From assembly GCA_017525915.1 (NCBI GenBank), contig JAFXSC010000016.1, positions 1-64,000 on the forward strand: a stretch of 64,000 nucleotides of DNA, written 5' to 3'. Of this stretch, positions 16,992 through 25,539 are shown one piece after another; the stretch's first letter is position 1, and every line of letters begins with the position of its first letter. A model generated the notes under the pieces. The model ran no database searches. It saw only the letters and a list, made by a program, of their open reading frames with translations, and was not told where the DNA came from. The position numbers were made by a program, and so were the translations under genes. This DNA comes from Ruminococcus sp. Its GTDB lineage: Bacteria; Bacillota; Clostridia; Oscillospirales; Ruminococcaceae.

Positions 16992-18272
16992 TTATTCTTT
17001 CAGCACAGCGCCAAGCGCTTCCGTGAACTCCTGATACATATATAGAGAGCCCAGCGCGATGAGGGGCACTCCCGTTTCACGCGCGTACTTATAAGCCGCA
17101 CACACGCCCTCCGGCAGTTCGTCAAAAGCCTCCGCTTCAACACCGCGCGAGGCAAATACCTCCGCAAGAGCCGAACTGTCCAGTGAACGCTTATTGGCAG
17201 GCTTCACCGTGAACGCCTTTGAGATAAGTCCGTCCAGTATCTCCGGATAGCAGCGATAGTCCTTGTCAGCCATTACACCGATGAGCAGCGCGACCTTGTC
17301 TTCCCCGAAATACAGCCTTATACTCTCCGCTGCACGGGTAATGCCGTCCGGGTTGTGTGCGCCGTCAGAAATGACAACAGGGTCACGGCTCAGAAGCTCG
17401 AACCTGCCGTGCCACCTCACCTCGGCAAGTCCCCTGCGGACTGCCTCCTCCGGTATGGAAATCCCCATATTACGCAGTATTTCCACACATTCAAGCACAT
17501 TGCGGACGTTCTGGGTCTGGCAGCTGCCAAGCAGCGCGAGCCGGTATTCCCTGCCCTTATAGACGATATCAGTACCGTCAAGACTGCTCCCGCGGACGCT
17601 CACCCCATCCCCCGAAGGCAGATACAGCGTACTTTCAAGCCTTCCGGCACACTCACGGATAACGTCAAGAGCCTCGCCTTCCTCACCGCCGTAGTAAACG
17701 GGTCTGCCGGGCTTGATGATGCCGGACTTGTGGGCGGCTATCTCCGCGAGGGTGTTCCCGAGAATGCCGCAGTGGTCGAAGCGGACGTTCGTAATGACCG
17801 AAAGCACCGGGTGAGCAATGACGTTGGTGCTGTCCTCATCACCGCCGAGACCGCACTCGATTATCGCAATATCGCAGTTTTCGCGTGCGAAGATATCATA
17901 GGCGGCAGCGGTCAGCATCTCGAACTCGGTAGGCTTGTCGTCCATTTTCCGGCAGATATCAGCGGTACGCAGAACAGCGTCCGCGAACAGTTCATCGCTT
18001 ATCTCCGCGCAGTTTATGCGGAAACCGTCTGTAACACCGGTCAGCGCCGGCGAGGAAAAATTACCCGTCCTGTACCCTGCAAAGGTCAGAACAGAGCCAA
18101 GCATAGCGCCGAACGAGCCCTTGCCGTTCGTGCCGGAAACGTGTATGACGTGGGTCTTTTCCTGTGGGTCGCCGAGCCTGTGAAGAAGCCCGGCAATGCG
18201 TGACAGACCGGGAACTATGCCCCTCTGCGAAGCCTTTTTAAGTGCCGCAAGGGCTTTGTCGAAATCATTCAT
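16992..18272 (-). CDS. folC: Bifunctional folylpolyglutamate synthase / dihydrofolate synthase
   Basis: 426 aa, cytoplasmic, Mur-ligase fold. It adds glutamate to dihydropteroate and to folates. The ATP loop VSGTNGKGSFG is at about residues 45-55; ECGLGG with a following DSTN (about 140) and SDGAHNPDG (about 325) are family motifs. The usual GLGGRLDATN reads GLGGDEDSTN here, a mild deviation. The start has GAGGT 6 bp upstream. It is the only housekeeping gene inside the glycoside-hydrolase island and is flanked on both sides by inverted copies of one satellite repeat. I see no strong promoter outside the repeat; a TATTAT at its inner edge could serve. Confidence 0.92.
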   Translation of the reverse strand: MNDFDKALAALKKASQRGIVPGLSRIAGLLHRLGDPQEKTHVIHVSGTNGKGSFGAMLGSVLTFAGYRTGNFSSPALTGVTDGFRINCAEISDELFADAVLRTADICRKMDDKPTEFEMLTAAAYDIFARENCDIAIIECGLGGDEDSTNVIAHPVLSVITNVRFDHCGILGNTLAEIAAHKSGIIKPGRPVYYGGEEGEALDVIRECAGRLESTLYLPSGDGVSVRGSSLDGTDIVYKGREYRLALLGSCQTQNVRNVLECVEILRNMGISIPEEAVRRGLAEVRWHGRFELLSRDPVVISDGAHNPDGITRAAESIRLYFGEDKVALLIGVMADKDYRCYPEILDGLISKAFTVKPANKRSLDSSALAEVFASRGVEAEAFDELPEGVCAAYKYARETGVPLIALGSLYMYQEFTEALGAVLKE

Positions 18273-18321
18273 GTTACCTCACCCTTTTTAATTCATAATA
18301 AATAATCAAGCTGTCAGCCGC

Positions 18322-18424
18322 AATAATACACCAGAGGCGGAAGATTTCATGTTTTCATGTTTTCATGTTTTCATCTTTTCATGTTTTCATGTTTTCATGT
18401 TTTCATGTTTTCAGTGTATAGTGC
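18322..18424 (-). repeat. Right arm of the inverted repeat flanking folC
   Basis: Inverted counterpart of 16906-16984. Read on the minus strand it is GCACTATACACT, eight octamers (four GAAAACAT, one GAAAAGAT, three GAAAACAT), then GAAATCTTCC and CCTCTGGTGTATTATT. The shared variant unit proves common origin, while the copy number has changed from five to eight. Confidence 0.85.
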
Positions 18425-18442
18425 TTAGTGAGCAGAAACAAG

Positions 18443-18466
18443 CAGGGACGCCTTCCGGCGTCCCCT
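18443..18466 (-). terminator. Terminator hairpin of the GH26 gene
   Basis: Minus-strand GGGACGCC-GGAA-GGCGTCCC, eight perfect GC-rich pairs just past the stop codon. The following T-run is interrupted (TGCTTGTTTC). Confidence 0.75.
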
Positions 18467-18473
18467 TATTATA

Positions 18474-20552
18474 TCATTTTTCGGGAAGAGTTGCAAGCAG
18501 TCCGAGCTTGTATTTCTGGATAGCGAGAGCGTCCTTGTTGGTAAGACCGTTGCCTGTCTGGTTTACGTCGCCGTTCTTCTCGCCCTGCTCTGTGATGCCC
18601 TCAGCAGTACCCTTGCCGTACTTGTCAGGGTTGCCGATAGACTGCATGATGAACACAGCGTCAGCCATATTCACCTCACCGTCGCAGTTTGCATCGCCCC
18701 AGACTATCTCCGCCTCACCGGTGGAACTGTCGTCCTTTGAAGCCGGCTGTGAAGTCTTCGAGAAAAGGTCAGCCGGAAGCTCATCGAGAGTTATGCAGTA
18801 GTCGCTGTTGTAGAGCTTCTTGAACTCCTCGCGGTCCTGATAGCTCTCACCGCTGACGTAATAAGCCTGCTGTGAGTCGTACCACGGGCAGAAATACAGC
18901 CAGTTCGCGTGCTCTACCTGCATATTCTCCAGACTCGGAACCGAGTCATTCTCAGCCATAGCTACCATTTTATTGCCCTTGACGTAGCCGAGTATCTTGT
19001 AGAAGATGCCGCCCTCAGCATCGAGGTTGGGCTCACCGAATGACTTTCCGTCATGGCGGTTGTACTGGGTATTGTACTTGTCGAAGGCAACTATGTCAAC
19101 GCGGTCGTCACCGGAGTACCATGCTGCGGAATAGTCCGACCACGCATAGAGGTTCTGCTCCCAGATGAGGTTATGGAGACCGTATTCATTTATAAGCGTA
19201 TCCTGAAGGAGGTTCCAGAGCTGCTTGTATACGTCAGCGCCCTCCTTTGACCACCAGAACCATGCGCCCGAACCGTCTGTCGGGTCATCGGTATTGCTCG
19301 GGTTGCCCTCAGCCTCGTGGAAGGGACGGAAGATAACCGGTACGCCTGCGTCCTGGAGCTTTTTGAGCTCAGCCGCAAGGTTCTTCATGCAGAGCTGGAA
19401 ATACTCATACTCAACAGTGCCCTCGACCATGCAGTTTGCAGTCTTGAAGTCGGATACGGAATGACCGCCCTCATTTCCCTTATAGGTAGTCTTGGAGAAG
19501 TCAAGTGGCTCACCGAGCGTATAGTCAGCCATTACGGTAGGGACATTGACGTGCCACGAAGCAGTGCAGATACCGCCCTTCTCGTTCGTCCACTCTATCA
19601 TTCTGCCGGCAACTCCGTCGTCCCACGCATAGCAGGGACAGTAGCTTCCGAAGTCGAAGCCCTGTATAGCCGGGTACTTGCCTGTGAGCTCATGTACGAG
19701 GTTCACGTCGAGGTCGTAGTTGTTGTAGGTGTAGTTGCGGTTCTGGGTGCTGTAAGTGTAGACCTGGCCGTCCGGACCGGTGCAGTGCCACGGGAACTTG
19801 TTCCCCTGATCGTCCTTGTCGTAGCTCTCCGGGTCAATGGTGTACTCGTTTCCGTCACTGTCAACGCACTTGTCGGCGTTCGCGTCGTAGCGGATAGTGG
19901 TCTCGACCGTATTTCCGCCGCCGTATATCTGCTGCTGACCTGAGAGGATATTGGTTCCGTAGACGCTCTTGAGGTACTTCATGAGCGCCTTTGTATTCTC
20001 GGTAGCATCGGGGTCGATAAGCTCGTCAGTAGCCTTGCTGAGGTCAGGAAAAACAGCCTCCGAGACGGTAACGGTGTCAACGCCCATATAGCCGTACTCG
20101 TTGATGAACTTAATGGTATTCTCGCCCTTTTTGAGCCTTATCATACCGAAGTCGTAGTCCCTCCACTCGCGCGAGTAGGGTGCTTCTATGGAATACTTCT
20201 GTCCGTTGACCTCAACGGTCTGCTTTCTTGTCTCGTTCTCCTTGCTGAGTATCTGTACTCCGCGCACCGTGAGCTGATACATCGCGTCCTCGGGAACGGT
20301 AACGGTCAGTGAAGCCGGTGAAGCTGTGAGATACCAGAAGCCCTCGCCCGAATAGCCGGGGACCTCGTTCGCATATATCTTCGTCCAGAGGTCAGCCCCT
20401 TCGAGGTCCTCGCCTTCGACCGTATAGGGGAAAACCGTGCCGGCAGCAAAAACTTCCTCGTAAGTCAGTGACGATGCCGGTACACCAAGCTGCATTGCTG
20501 CCATTGCCGCGGCAGAGATAGCCGCAGTTAATCTTTTAATTGACCTGTGCAT
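18474..20552 (-). CDS. Cellulosomal CBM35 - GH26 beta-mannanase - dockerin
   Basis: 692 aa, secreted. Signal peptide about 1-36; CBM35-like module about 40-165; GH26 barrel about 180-595 with the acid/base in FRPFHEAEG (about 411) and the nucleophile in MAENDS (about 533); dockerin about 617-692 (GDANCDGEVNMADAVFIMQ with GNPDKYGKG). GH26 enzymes cut beta-1,4-mannans and CBM35 modules often bind decorated mannan or xylan side groups. AGGAGG lies 7 bp before the ATG. It has its own perfect promoter. The dockerin is nearly identical to those of the two GH9 enzymes, so the same cohesin is expected. Confidence 0.92.
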   Translation of the reverse strand: MHRSIKRLTAAISAAAMAAMQLGVPASSLTYEEVFAAGTVFPYTVEGEDLEGADLWTKIYANEVPGYSGEGFWYLTASPASLTVTVPEDAMYQLTVRGVQILSKENETRKQTVEVNGQKYSIEAPYSREWRDYDFGMIRLKKGENTIKFINEYGYMGVDTVTVSEAVFPDLSKATDELIDPDATENTKALMKYLKSVYGTNILSGQQQIYGGGNTVETTIRYDANADKCVDSDGNEYTIDPESYDKDDQGNKFPWHCTGPDGQVYTYSTQNRNYTYNNYDLDVNLVHELTGKYPAIQGFDFGSYCPCYAWDDGVAGRMIEWTNEKGGICTASWHVNVPTVMADYTLGEPLDFSKTTYKGNEGGHSVSDFKTANCMVEGTVEYEYFQLCMKNLAAELKKLQDAGVPVIFRPFHEAEGNPSNTDDPTDGSGAWFWWSKEGADVYKQLWNLLQDTLINEYGLHNLIWEQNLYAWSDYSAAWYSGDDRVDIVAFDKYNTQYNRHDGKSFGEPNLDAEGGIFYKILGYVKGNKMVAMAENDSVPSLENMQVEHANWLYFCPWYDSQQAYYVSGESYQDREEFKKLYNSDYCITLDELPADLFSKTSQPASKDDSSTGEAEIVWGDANCDGEVNMADAVFIMQSIGNPDKYGKGTAEGITEQGEKNGDVNQTGNGLTNKDALAIQKYKLGLLATLPEK

Positions 20553-20637
20553 TTTAATATCCTCCTTAAATGAATTGAATAATTAACAGTTGCTTAATTA
20601 ATGCCTAAATAATCAAGCTCTCATTCTTACATATTTC

Positions 20638-20666
20638 ATTATAAAGCAGGTTTTTCCGTTTGTCAA
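20638..20666 (-). promoter_or_regulatory. Consensus promoter of the GH26 gene
   Basis: Minus-strand TTGACA (20661-20666), 17-bp spacer, TATAAT (20638-20643). Confidence 0.88.
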
Positions 20667-20693
20667 GAGGCTTTTGCGAATTTATAATAATTT

Positions 20694-20728
20694 AAGCTGC
20701 CGGCTTAAATAATAAACCGGCAGCTTTG
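20694..20728. terminator. Terminator hairpin after rodA
   Basis: AAGCTGCCGGCTTAA and TAAACCGGCAGCTT form a long stem between rodA and the GH26 promoter. The flanking T-tracts are short on both sides. Confidence 0.6.
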
Positions 20729-20729
20729 T

Positions 20730-21890
20730 TCAGTCCTCGTCCTCATCGTAGAAGACGTTATAGTTCACGGCACGGTGGCTGTAAGTGCTCAGCACCAGTC
20801 CGATTACCGCATACATACTTATCATAGCAGTACCGCCCGCGCTCATGAACGGCAGCGGTACGCCGATAACAGGCGCAACTTTAAGCACCATTCCGATGTT
20901 CATGATACAGTGCGAGAGCATCATGCCGAACGCGCCCATGCAGATGAAAAGTCCGAGCCTGTCGCGCGTTACGCGGCTGTCTGCGAATATCTTCAGGCAG
21001 ACATAGGCGAGGATTATGATTATGCCCATAGTTCCGAGAAATCCGAACGCCTGTCCCATATAGGTGAAGATGAAGTCGTTGTGTATCTCGGGAACGTAGA
21101 TATAGGTATCGGCGTCCTTGAACAGTCCCTTTCCGAACACTCCGCCGTGCTTCATCGCGGCAAGTCCGAGGTCCTGCTGATACTCCATGTAGTCCGGGTC
21201 GCTTCCCGGGTGGAAGAGTATAGTGACACGCTTCTTGTGGAATTCACTCAGTGCAAAGAACCACACCGCGGCAACTGAACCGGCTATGACGAACGGTGCA
21301 GTCGCAAGGTATTTCCACGAGATGTGCGCGGAGCATATCATGCACATGAATATCGCCGCAAAGATTATCGCCGTACCGTAGTCGCCCTGCTTTCCGACTA
21401 TCGCTATGGGAACGGCGGCGTGCAGCAGAAGGAGCAGCATATGCAGGGGCTTGTTCATGTCCTCCTCCTCGCGTGAGAGGTGGTAGCTGAACGTGAGTAT
21501 GAACGCAAGTTTGAGTATCTCCGAGGGCTGTAAGTTCACGGGACCTATCCTCAGCCATGCCTGGTCGTCCGCACCGGCTCTCTGGTAGCCGAGCGAGGTA
21601 AATGTCAGTGCCACGAGCAGAAGCGCTGCCGGGGCGAATATGAACCAGAGCTTCACGAGCTTGCGGTAGTCGATATACGAAATGATAACGGCACCGGTGA
21701 TACCGGCGAGCATTGAGACGAGCTGGGTCTTCCAGTAGCTCGAATCCACGCCCTCTATCTCGCTCATGCCGCTCTCGGCGATGGAGAATATCAGAAGCGT
21801 TCCGATAACAGCGCACACGGTAACTGCAAATAGCAGACCGGTGTCGATGTTGTGCTTGTTGTTTGAGATTGTTTTAAAAGCGGATCGCAT
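20730..21890 (-). CDS. rodA: SEDS-family peptidoglycan glycosyltransferase RodA
   Basis: 386 aa, about ten membrane segments. SEDS proteins polymerise lipid II into peptidoglycan; RodA does so in lateral wall growth together with a class B PBP. Family marks are NLQPSEILKLAF (about 130), the extracellular loop with KHGGVFGKG, and PVIGVPLPFMSAGGT near the C-terminus (about 340). FtsW or SpoVE are alternatives, but the PLPFMSAGGT form and absence of division genes nearby favour RodA. It lies downstream of comM on the same strand, separated by a palindromic repeat. Confidence 0.88.
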   Translation of the reverse strand: MRSAFKTISNNKHNIDTGLLFAVTVCAVIGTLLIFSIAESGMSEIEGVDSSYWKTQLVSMLAGITGAVIISYIDYRKLVKLWFIFAPAALLLVALTFTSLGYQRAGADDQAWLRIGPVNLQPSEILKLAFILTFSYHLSREEEDMNKPLHMLLLLLHAAVPIAIVGKQGDYGTAIIFAAIFMCMICSAHISWKYLATAPFVIAGSVAAVWFFALSEFHKKRVTILFHPGSDPDYMEYQQDLGLAAMKHGGVFGKGLFKDADTYIYVPEIHNDFIFTYMGQAFGFLGTMGIIIILAYVCLKIFADSRVTRDRLGLFICMGAFGMMLSHCIMNIGMVLKVAPVIGVPLPFMSAGGTAMISMYAVIGLVLSTYSHRAVNYNVFYDEDED

Positions 21891-21920
21891 TGTTTTCCTT
21901 TCCTTTGTCTTTATAAGTTT

Positions 21921-22051
21921 TCAGTGCATAGTGCAGGGGCTGTTCTCCCCTGTCGGTTCGGTCGGTGCTTCTGCTTCGCAGAGGTGTCCACCGGACACCC
22001 GCACCGTCCCCGACAGCCCATAGCCGTCAGGCGGCCGGTCAATAATATCCG
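21921..22051. repeat. Palindromic repeat element between comM and rodA
   Basis: Begins with TCAGTGCATAGT, identical to the terminal 12-mer of the element at 16841, then GCAGGGG as there, and ends with CATAGCCGTCAG, also shared. The centre is a long imperfect hairpin (GGGGCTGT...GACAGCCC, with GGTGC/GCACC inside). It is probably a longer member of the same family. No coding sequence is seen. Confidence 0.55.
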
Positions 22052-22063
22052 TCCATACACTAT

Positions 22064-23590
22064 TTAAGCCGACCAGTATTTCCGGTCAAGGCTGCGGTAC
22101 TGTGCAGCGGCTGCAACGTGGGATTTGCGGATCGTCTCTGAACCGTCAATGTCGGCTATGGTACGCGCAACCTTCAGTATCCTGTCGTAGGCTCTTGCGC
22201 TCAGTCCGAGGCGGTCGAAAACGTTCCTCATGAGCTGCTCTGCGCCGTCGTCCATAGGGCAGAATTCCTGCAATTTATCGGGAGTTATCAGTGCATTGCA
22301 GGTTATCGGCGTACCGCGGAAGCGTTCCGCCTGAACTTCCCTCGCGGCAGCAACGCGCTTCCTTATCTCCGCGGAGGACTCCTCCTTAGACTTCGATGAA
22401 AGGTCACCGTATTCAACAGGAGCGACCTCTATATGAAGGTCGAAGCGGTCGAGCAGCGGTCCCGATATCTTCGAGAGATAGCCTGCGACCTTCTTTGCTC
22501 CGCAGATGCACTGTCTTTTCGGGTGGCCGTAATATCCGCACGGACAGGGGTTCATCGCACCTATCAGCATAATGGTGCAAGGGTAGGAAACAGTTCCCGA
22601 AGCCCTTGCGATAGTTACCTTCCTGTCCTCGAGCGGCTGGCGGAGTATCTCCAGCGTGCGGCGGTCGAATTCGGCAAGCTCGTCCAGGAACAGCACACCG
22701 TTGTGTGCGAGAGAGACCTCCCCCGGGTGGGGAACAGTTCCTCCGCCGGCAAGTCCTGCCGAGGATATAGTGTGGTGCGGCGAACGGAAGGGACGCTTCG
22801 TGATTATGGGCGTATCCGGCGTCAGAAGTCCGGATATCGAATGTATCTTGGTAGTTTCGAGGGCTTCCTCGAAGGTCAGGGGCGGAAGTATCGAGGGCAT
22901 ACGCTTTGCGAGCATACTCTTTCCGCTTCCGGGAGCGCCTATGAGAAGGGCGTTGTGACCTCCGGCGGCAGCTATTTCAAGTGCCTTTTTCGCGGACTGC
23001 TGTCCCCTTACATCGGCAAAATCAACAGTCTCGTTGTATGCAGTCTCCGGCGGCGCGTAGTGCTCACACGGTGAGAGCTTCTTCATTCCGCGGAAATGCC
23101 CGATAAGCTCCTCCGCATTCTTCACGGCATAGATGTCGATGCCGCTGATGACCGAAGCCTCCATAGCGTTCTCAGCCGGCACGAAGACCGACTTTATACC
23201 CAGCTCGCGGGCAAGCATGACCATCGGCAGAACGCCGTTGATACGCCTGATATCGCCGTTGAGGGATATCTCTCCGATGAACGAGCAGCCGTCGAGGGGC
23301 TCGTCTATCATACGCATAGCCTTCAGTACAGCCATGAATATCGCCATATCGTGAACCGAGCCGCTCTTTTTCGTATCAGCCGGAGCGAGGTTCACCATGA
23401 CTGCGGCGACCGGAAAGTTTATGTTGCAGGCTCTCAGTGCGGCGCGGATACGCTCGCGGCTCTCACGGACAACAGTGTCCGGAAGTCCGACAATGTCGAA
23501 CTGCGGCTGACCGCGGCTGATATCTATCTCAACGTCAACGTGGAAGGCATTGAGCCCGAAAAGTCCGAGGCTCGATATCTTAGCAAACAT
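22064..23590 (-). CDS. comM: YifB/ComM-family Mg-chelatase-like AAA+ ATPase
   Basis: 508 aa. N-terminal Lon-protease-like domain (about 1-170, with DIVGLPDTVVRESRERI), then AAA+ core with Walker A GAPGSGKSML (about 215) and the Mg-chelatase C-terminal region. A four-Cys cluster (CPCGYYGHPKRQCICG, about 355) is typical. ComM is a branch-migration helicase that extends recombination during natural transformation in Haemophilus and Vibrio. Its role in Firmicutes is less clear. It is the last gene of a tight run coaX-coaBC-orf-comM (gaps 9-12 bp). Confidence 0.9.
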   Translation of the reverse strand: MFAKISSLGLFGLNAFHVDVEIDISRGQPQFDIVGLPDTVVRESRERIRAALRACNINFPVAAVMVNLAPADTKKSGSVHDMAIFMAVLKAMRMIDEPLDGCSFIGEISLNGDIRRINGVLPMVMLARELGIKSVFVPAENAMEASVISGIDIYAVKNAEELIGHFRGMKKLSPCEHYAPPETAYNETVDFADVRGQQSAKKALEIAAAGGHNALLIGAPGSGKSMLAKRMPSILPPLTFEEALETTKIHSISGLLTPDTPIITKRPFRSPHHTISSAGLAGGGTVPHPGEVSLAHNGVLFLDELAEFDRRTLEILRQPLEDRKVTIARASGTVSYPCTIMLIGAMNPCPCGYYGHPKRQCICGAKKVAGYLSKISGPLLDRFDLHIEVAPVEYGDLSSKSKEESSAEIRKRVAAAREVQAERFRGTPITCNALITPDKLQEFCPMDDGAEQLMRNVFDRLGLSARAYDRILKVARTIADIDGSETIRKSHVAAAAQYRSLDRKYWSA

Positions 23591-23602
23591 TCTATCACCT
23601 GC

Positions 23603-24331
23603 TCATGAAATTTTCATCGGACTTGCCGACATAGCACAGTATTTTCCGCTGTCCGGGATATAGATATCCCCGATACCGGCAGAGCCGAAGTCCTTTGCGG
23701 TGCCGATAGCCGGCATTTCCGGCATATTGTCGAGACCTGTGAACTGCTTCATGCCAACGAGTTCCGGTGAGCTCATCTTGTCCGAAGCCCCCTCACCTGT
23801 GTGCAGAGGACGGTAATCAGGGTTGTCGTTCTGGTAGGCAAAGCGCTCGTTGAACTGCGGAAAGCCCTCGGTCTCCGAAAGCTGGTTCCAGTCGAGGTAG
23901 TCGTTCACTGTCCAGATAGATGAGCCGACACCGCCTGCTCCGAGGATAACGGTAAAGACATCGGCTCCGTTGTCGTTGACCATGCCGATATTTCCGAAGA
24001 TGACCATGCTGAGGTAAAGTCCCGTCAGTATCACTCCGCATATCTTCCACCTGCCGCAGTTCAGCGCTGCAACTCCGCATATAAGGGCTATTTCGAGGAG
24101 CTGAATCAGCAGCGGAGCGACTTCAGTAGTGTCGCCGAAGAGTGAAGGTATCCACGATATTACTGCAAATCTGGCTGTAAAAGCCGAGAATGCCGCAAGC
24201 ACGCCGCAGGCGAGAAGGGTGTATTTCAGCAGCCGCAGCGAATTCCTGTCTATTTCCATTTTTCTGTCGAGACATACCGGATAGTGCGAATGGTCCGGCT
24301 TCTCGGCAAGTTTCTGGTTAAAACGGGTCAT
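23603..24331 (-). CDS. Membrane protein with GFPQF tail motif, function unknown
   Basis: 242 aa. About three to four hydrophobic segments lie at residues 33-140. They are followed by a soluble C-terminal half that begins SETEGFPQFNERF (about 155) and is rich in Pro, Gly and Met. The GFPQFxExF motif recurs in the same place, just after the last membrane segment, in the unrelated-looking 196-aa protein at 47812-48402. I do not recognise a named family. It sits 11 bp after coaBC and 12 bp before comM, so it is certainly co-transcribed. The ATG at 24331 has AGGGGG upstream; MEIDRN at codon 25 is an alternative. Confidence 0.75.
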   Translation of the reverse strand: MTRFNQKLAEKPDHSHYPVCLDRKMEIDRNSLRLLKYTLLACGVLAAFSAFTARFAVISWIPSLFGDTTEVAPLLIQLLEIALICGVAALNCGRWKICGVILTGLYLSMVIFGNIGMVNDNGADVFTVILGAGGVGSSIWTVNDYLDWNQLSETEGFPQFNERFAYQNDNPDYRPLHTGEGASDKMSSPELVGMKQFTGLDNMPEMPAIGTAKDFGSAGIGDIYIPDSGKYCAMSASPMKIS

Positions 24332-24342
24332 CTTATGCCCCC

Positions 24343-25530
24343 TTACATATTTTTAAGCCTGTCGAGGATAATATTCGCGGCATCGAACTTGCTCATGAGC
24401 TCAAGCTCTTCGTTGCCATTCTTAGTGATGAGGGTGATGATATTCGTGTCCGTACCGAAGCCCGCGCCGGCTTTACGCAGGGAATTTGCACATATCATGT
24501 CACAGTTCTTCGAGACGAGCTTCCTGCCCGAATTCTCGATGACATTGTCGGTCTCCATTGAGAAGCCGCATATCACCTGTCCCGGACGGCGGTGCTCGCC
24601 GAGGTATTTCAGTATATCGGTAGTCCGCTTCAGGGGAATGTTCATATCCCCGTCAGACTTCTTCAGCTTGCTGTCAGCCACGGTGACAGGGGTATAGTCC
24701 GCAACGGCAGCAGCCTTGATGATGATATCGCTGCTGTCCATATGTTCCTTCACTGCATTGAACATATCCTCAGCCGACTTAACAGGCACAACGTTCACGA
24801 ACATCGGCGGTTCAACGTCGGTATGCGCCGCAACGACTGTAACGTCCGCACCGCGCAGCATTGCGGCTCTCGCAATGGCAAAGCCCATTTTCCCGCTCGA
24901 ATGGTTCGTTATGAAGCGTACCGGGTCGATGCTCTCACGGGTAGCGCCTGCCGTTATGAGTATTCTCTTTCCGGCAAGGTCCTTCTCAAAGGCGGTCTCA
25001 CGGACAATATGCTCAACTATAACTTCCTCGGAGGGAAGCTTTCCGTCACCGATATCGCGGTTCGCAAGCATTCCGCGCACAGGCTCGATGATGCCCCAGC
25101 CGTATCTGCGGAGCTTTTCAAGATTGTCCTGTACGGCAGGATTGTGGTACATATTGTGGTTCATAGCCGGTGCCGCAAGCTTTTTGCAGGTACACGCCAT
25201 GAAAGTAGTCGTGAGCATATCGTCAGCGATGCCGTTTGCGAGCTTGCCTATAACGTTTGCGGAGGCAGGTGCAACTACGGCGATATCCGCCTTCTTCGCA
25301 ATGGAAACGTGCTCGACACTGTACTCGAAATTGCGGTCGAACGTGTCGATAAGGCACTTGTGCTGGGTGAGCGTTTCAAAGGTCAGGGGGTGTACAAAGT
25401 TGAGGGAATTCGGCGTCATGGCAACGTGAACGTCAGCGCCGAGCTTGGTGAGCATACGGGCAACGTTGCAGGCCTTGTAAACAGCTATCGAGCTCGAAAC
25501 TCCGAGCAGAACGGTCTTTCCTGTCAGCAT
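24343..25530 (-). CDS. coaBC: Bifunctional phosphopantothenoylcysteine decarboxylase / phosphopantothenate-cysteine ligase
   Basis: 395 aa, normal length for CoaBC. The N-terminal flavin decarboxylase (about 1-180) shows GVSSSIAVYKA, PASANVIGKLANGIADDM and AMNHNMYHNP; the C-terminal ligase (about 185-395) shows ITAGATRESIDPVRFITNHSSGKMG. Together they make 4'-phosphopantetheine from phosphopantothenate and cysteine. coaX lies 9 bp upstream, so two successive coenzyme A steps share one transcript. Confidence 0.96.
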   Translation of the reverse strand: MLTGKTVLLGVSSSIAVYKACNVARMLTKLGADVHVAMTPNSLNFVHPLTFETLTQHKCLIDTFDRNFEYSVEHVSIAKKADIAVVAPASANVIGKLANGIADDMLTTTFMACTCKKLAAPAMNHNMYHNPAVQDNLEKLRRYGWGIIEPVRGMLANRDIGDGKLPSEEVIVEHIVRETAFEKDLAGKRILITAGATRESIDPVRFITNHSSGKMGFAIARAAMLRGADVTVVAAHTDVEPPMFVNVVPVKSAEDMFNAVKEHMDSSDIIIKAAAVADYTPVTVADSKLKKSDGDMNIPLKRTTDILKYLGEHRRPGQVICGFSMETDNVIENSGRKLVSKNCDMICANSLRKAGAGFGTDTNIITLITKNGNEELELMSKFDAANIILDRLKNM

Positions 25531-25539
25531 GGCTCCACC

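Noticed and set aside
16921-18420. CRISPR array suggested by the repeated GAAAACAT units
   Set aside because: Units are contiguous 8-mers with no spacers, and no cas genes are present.
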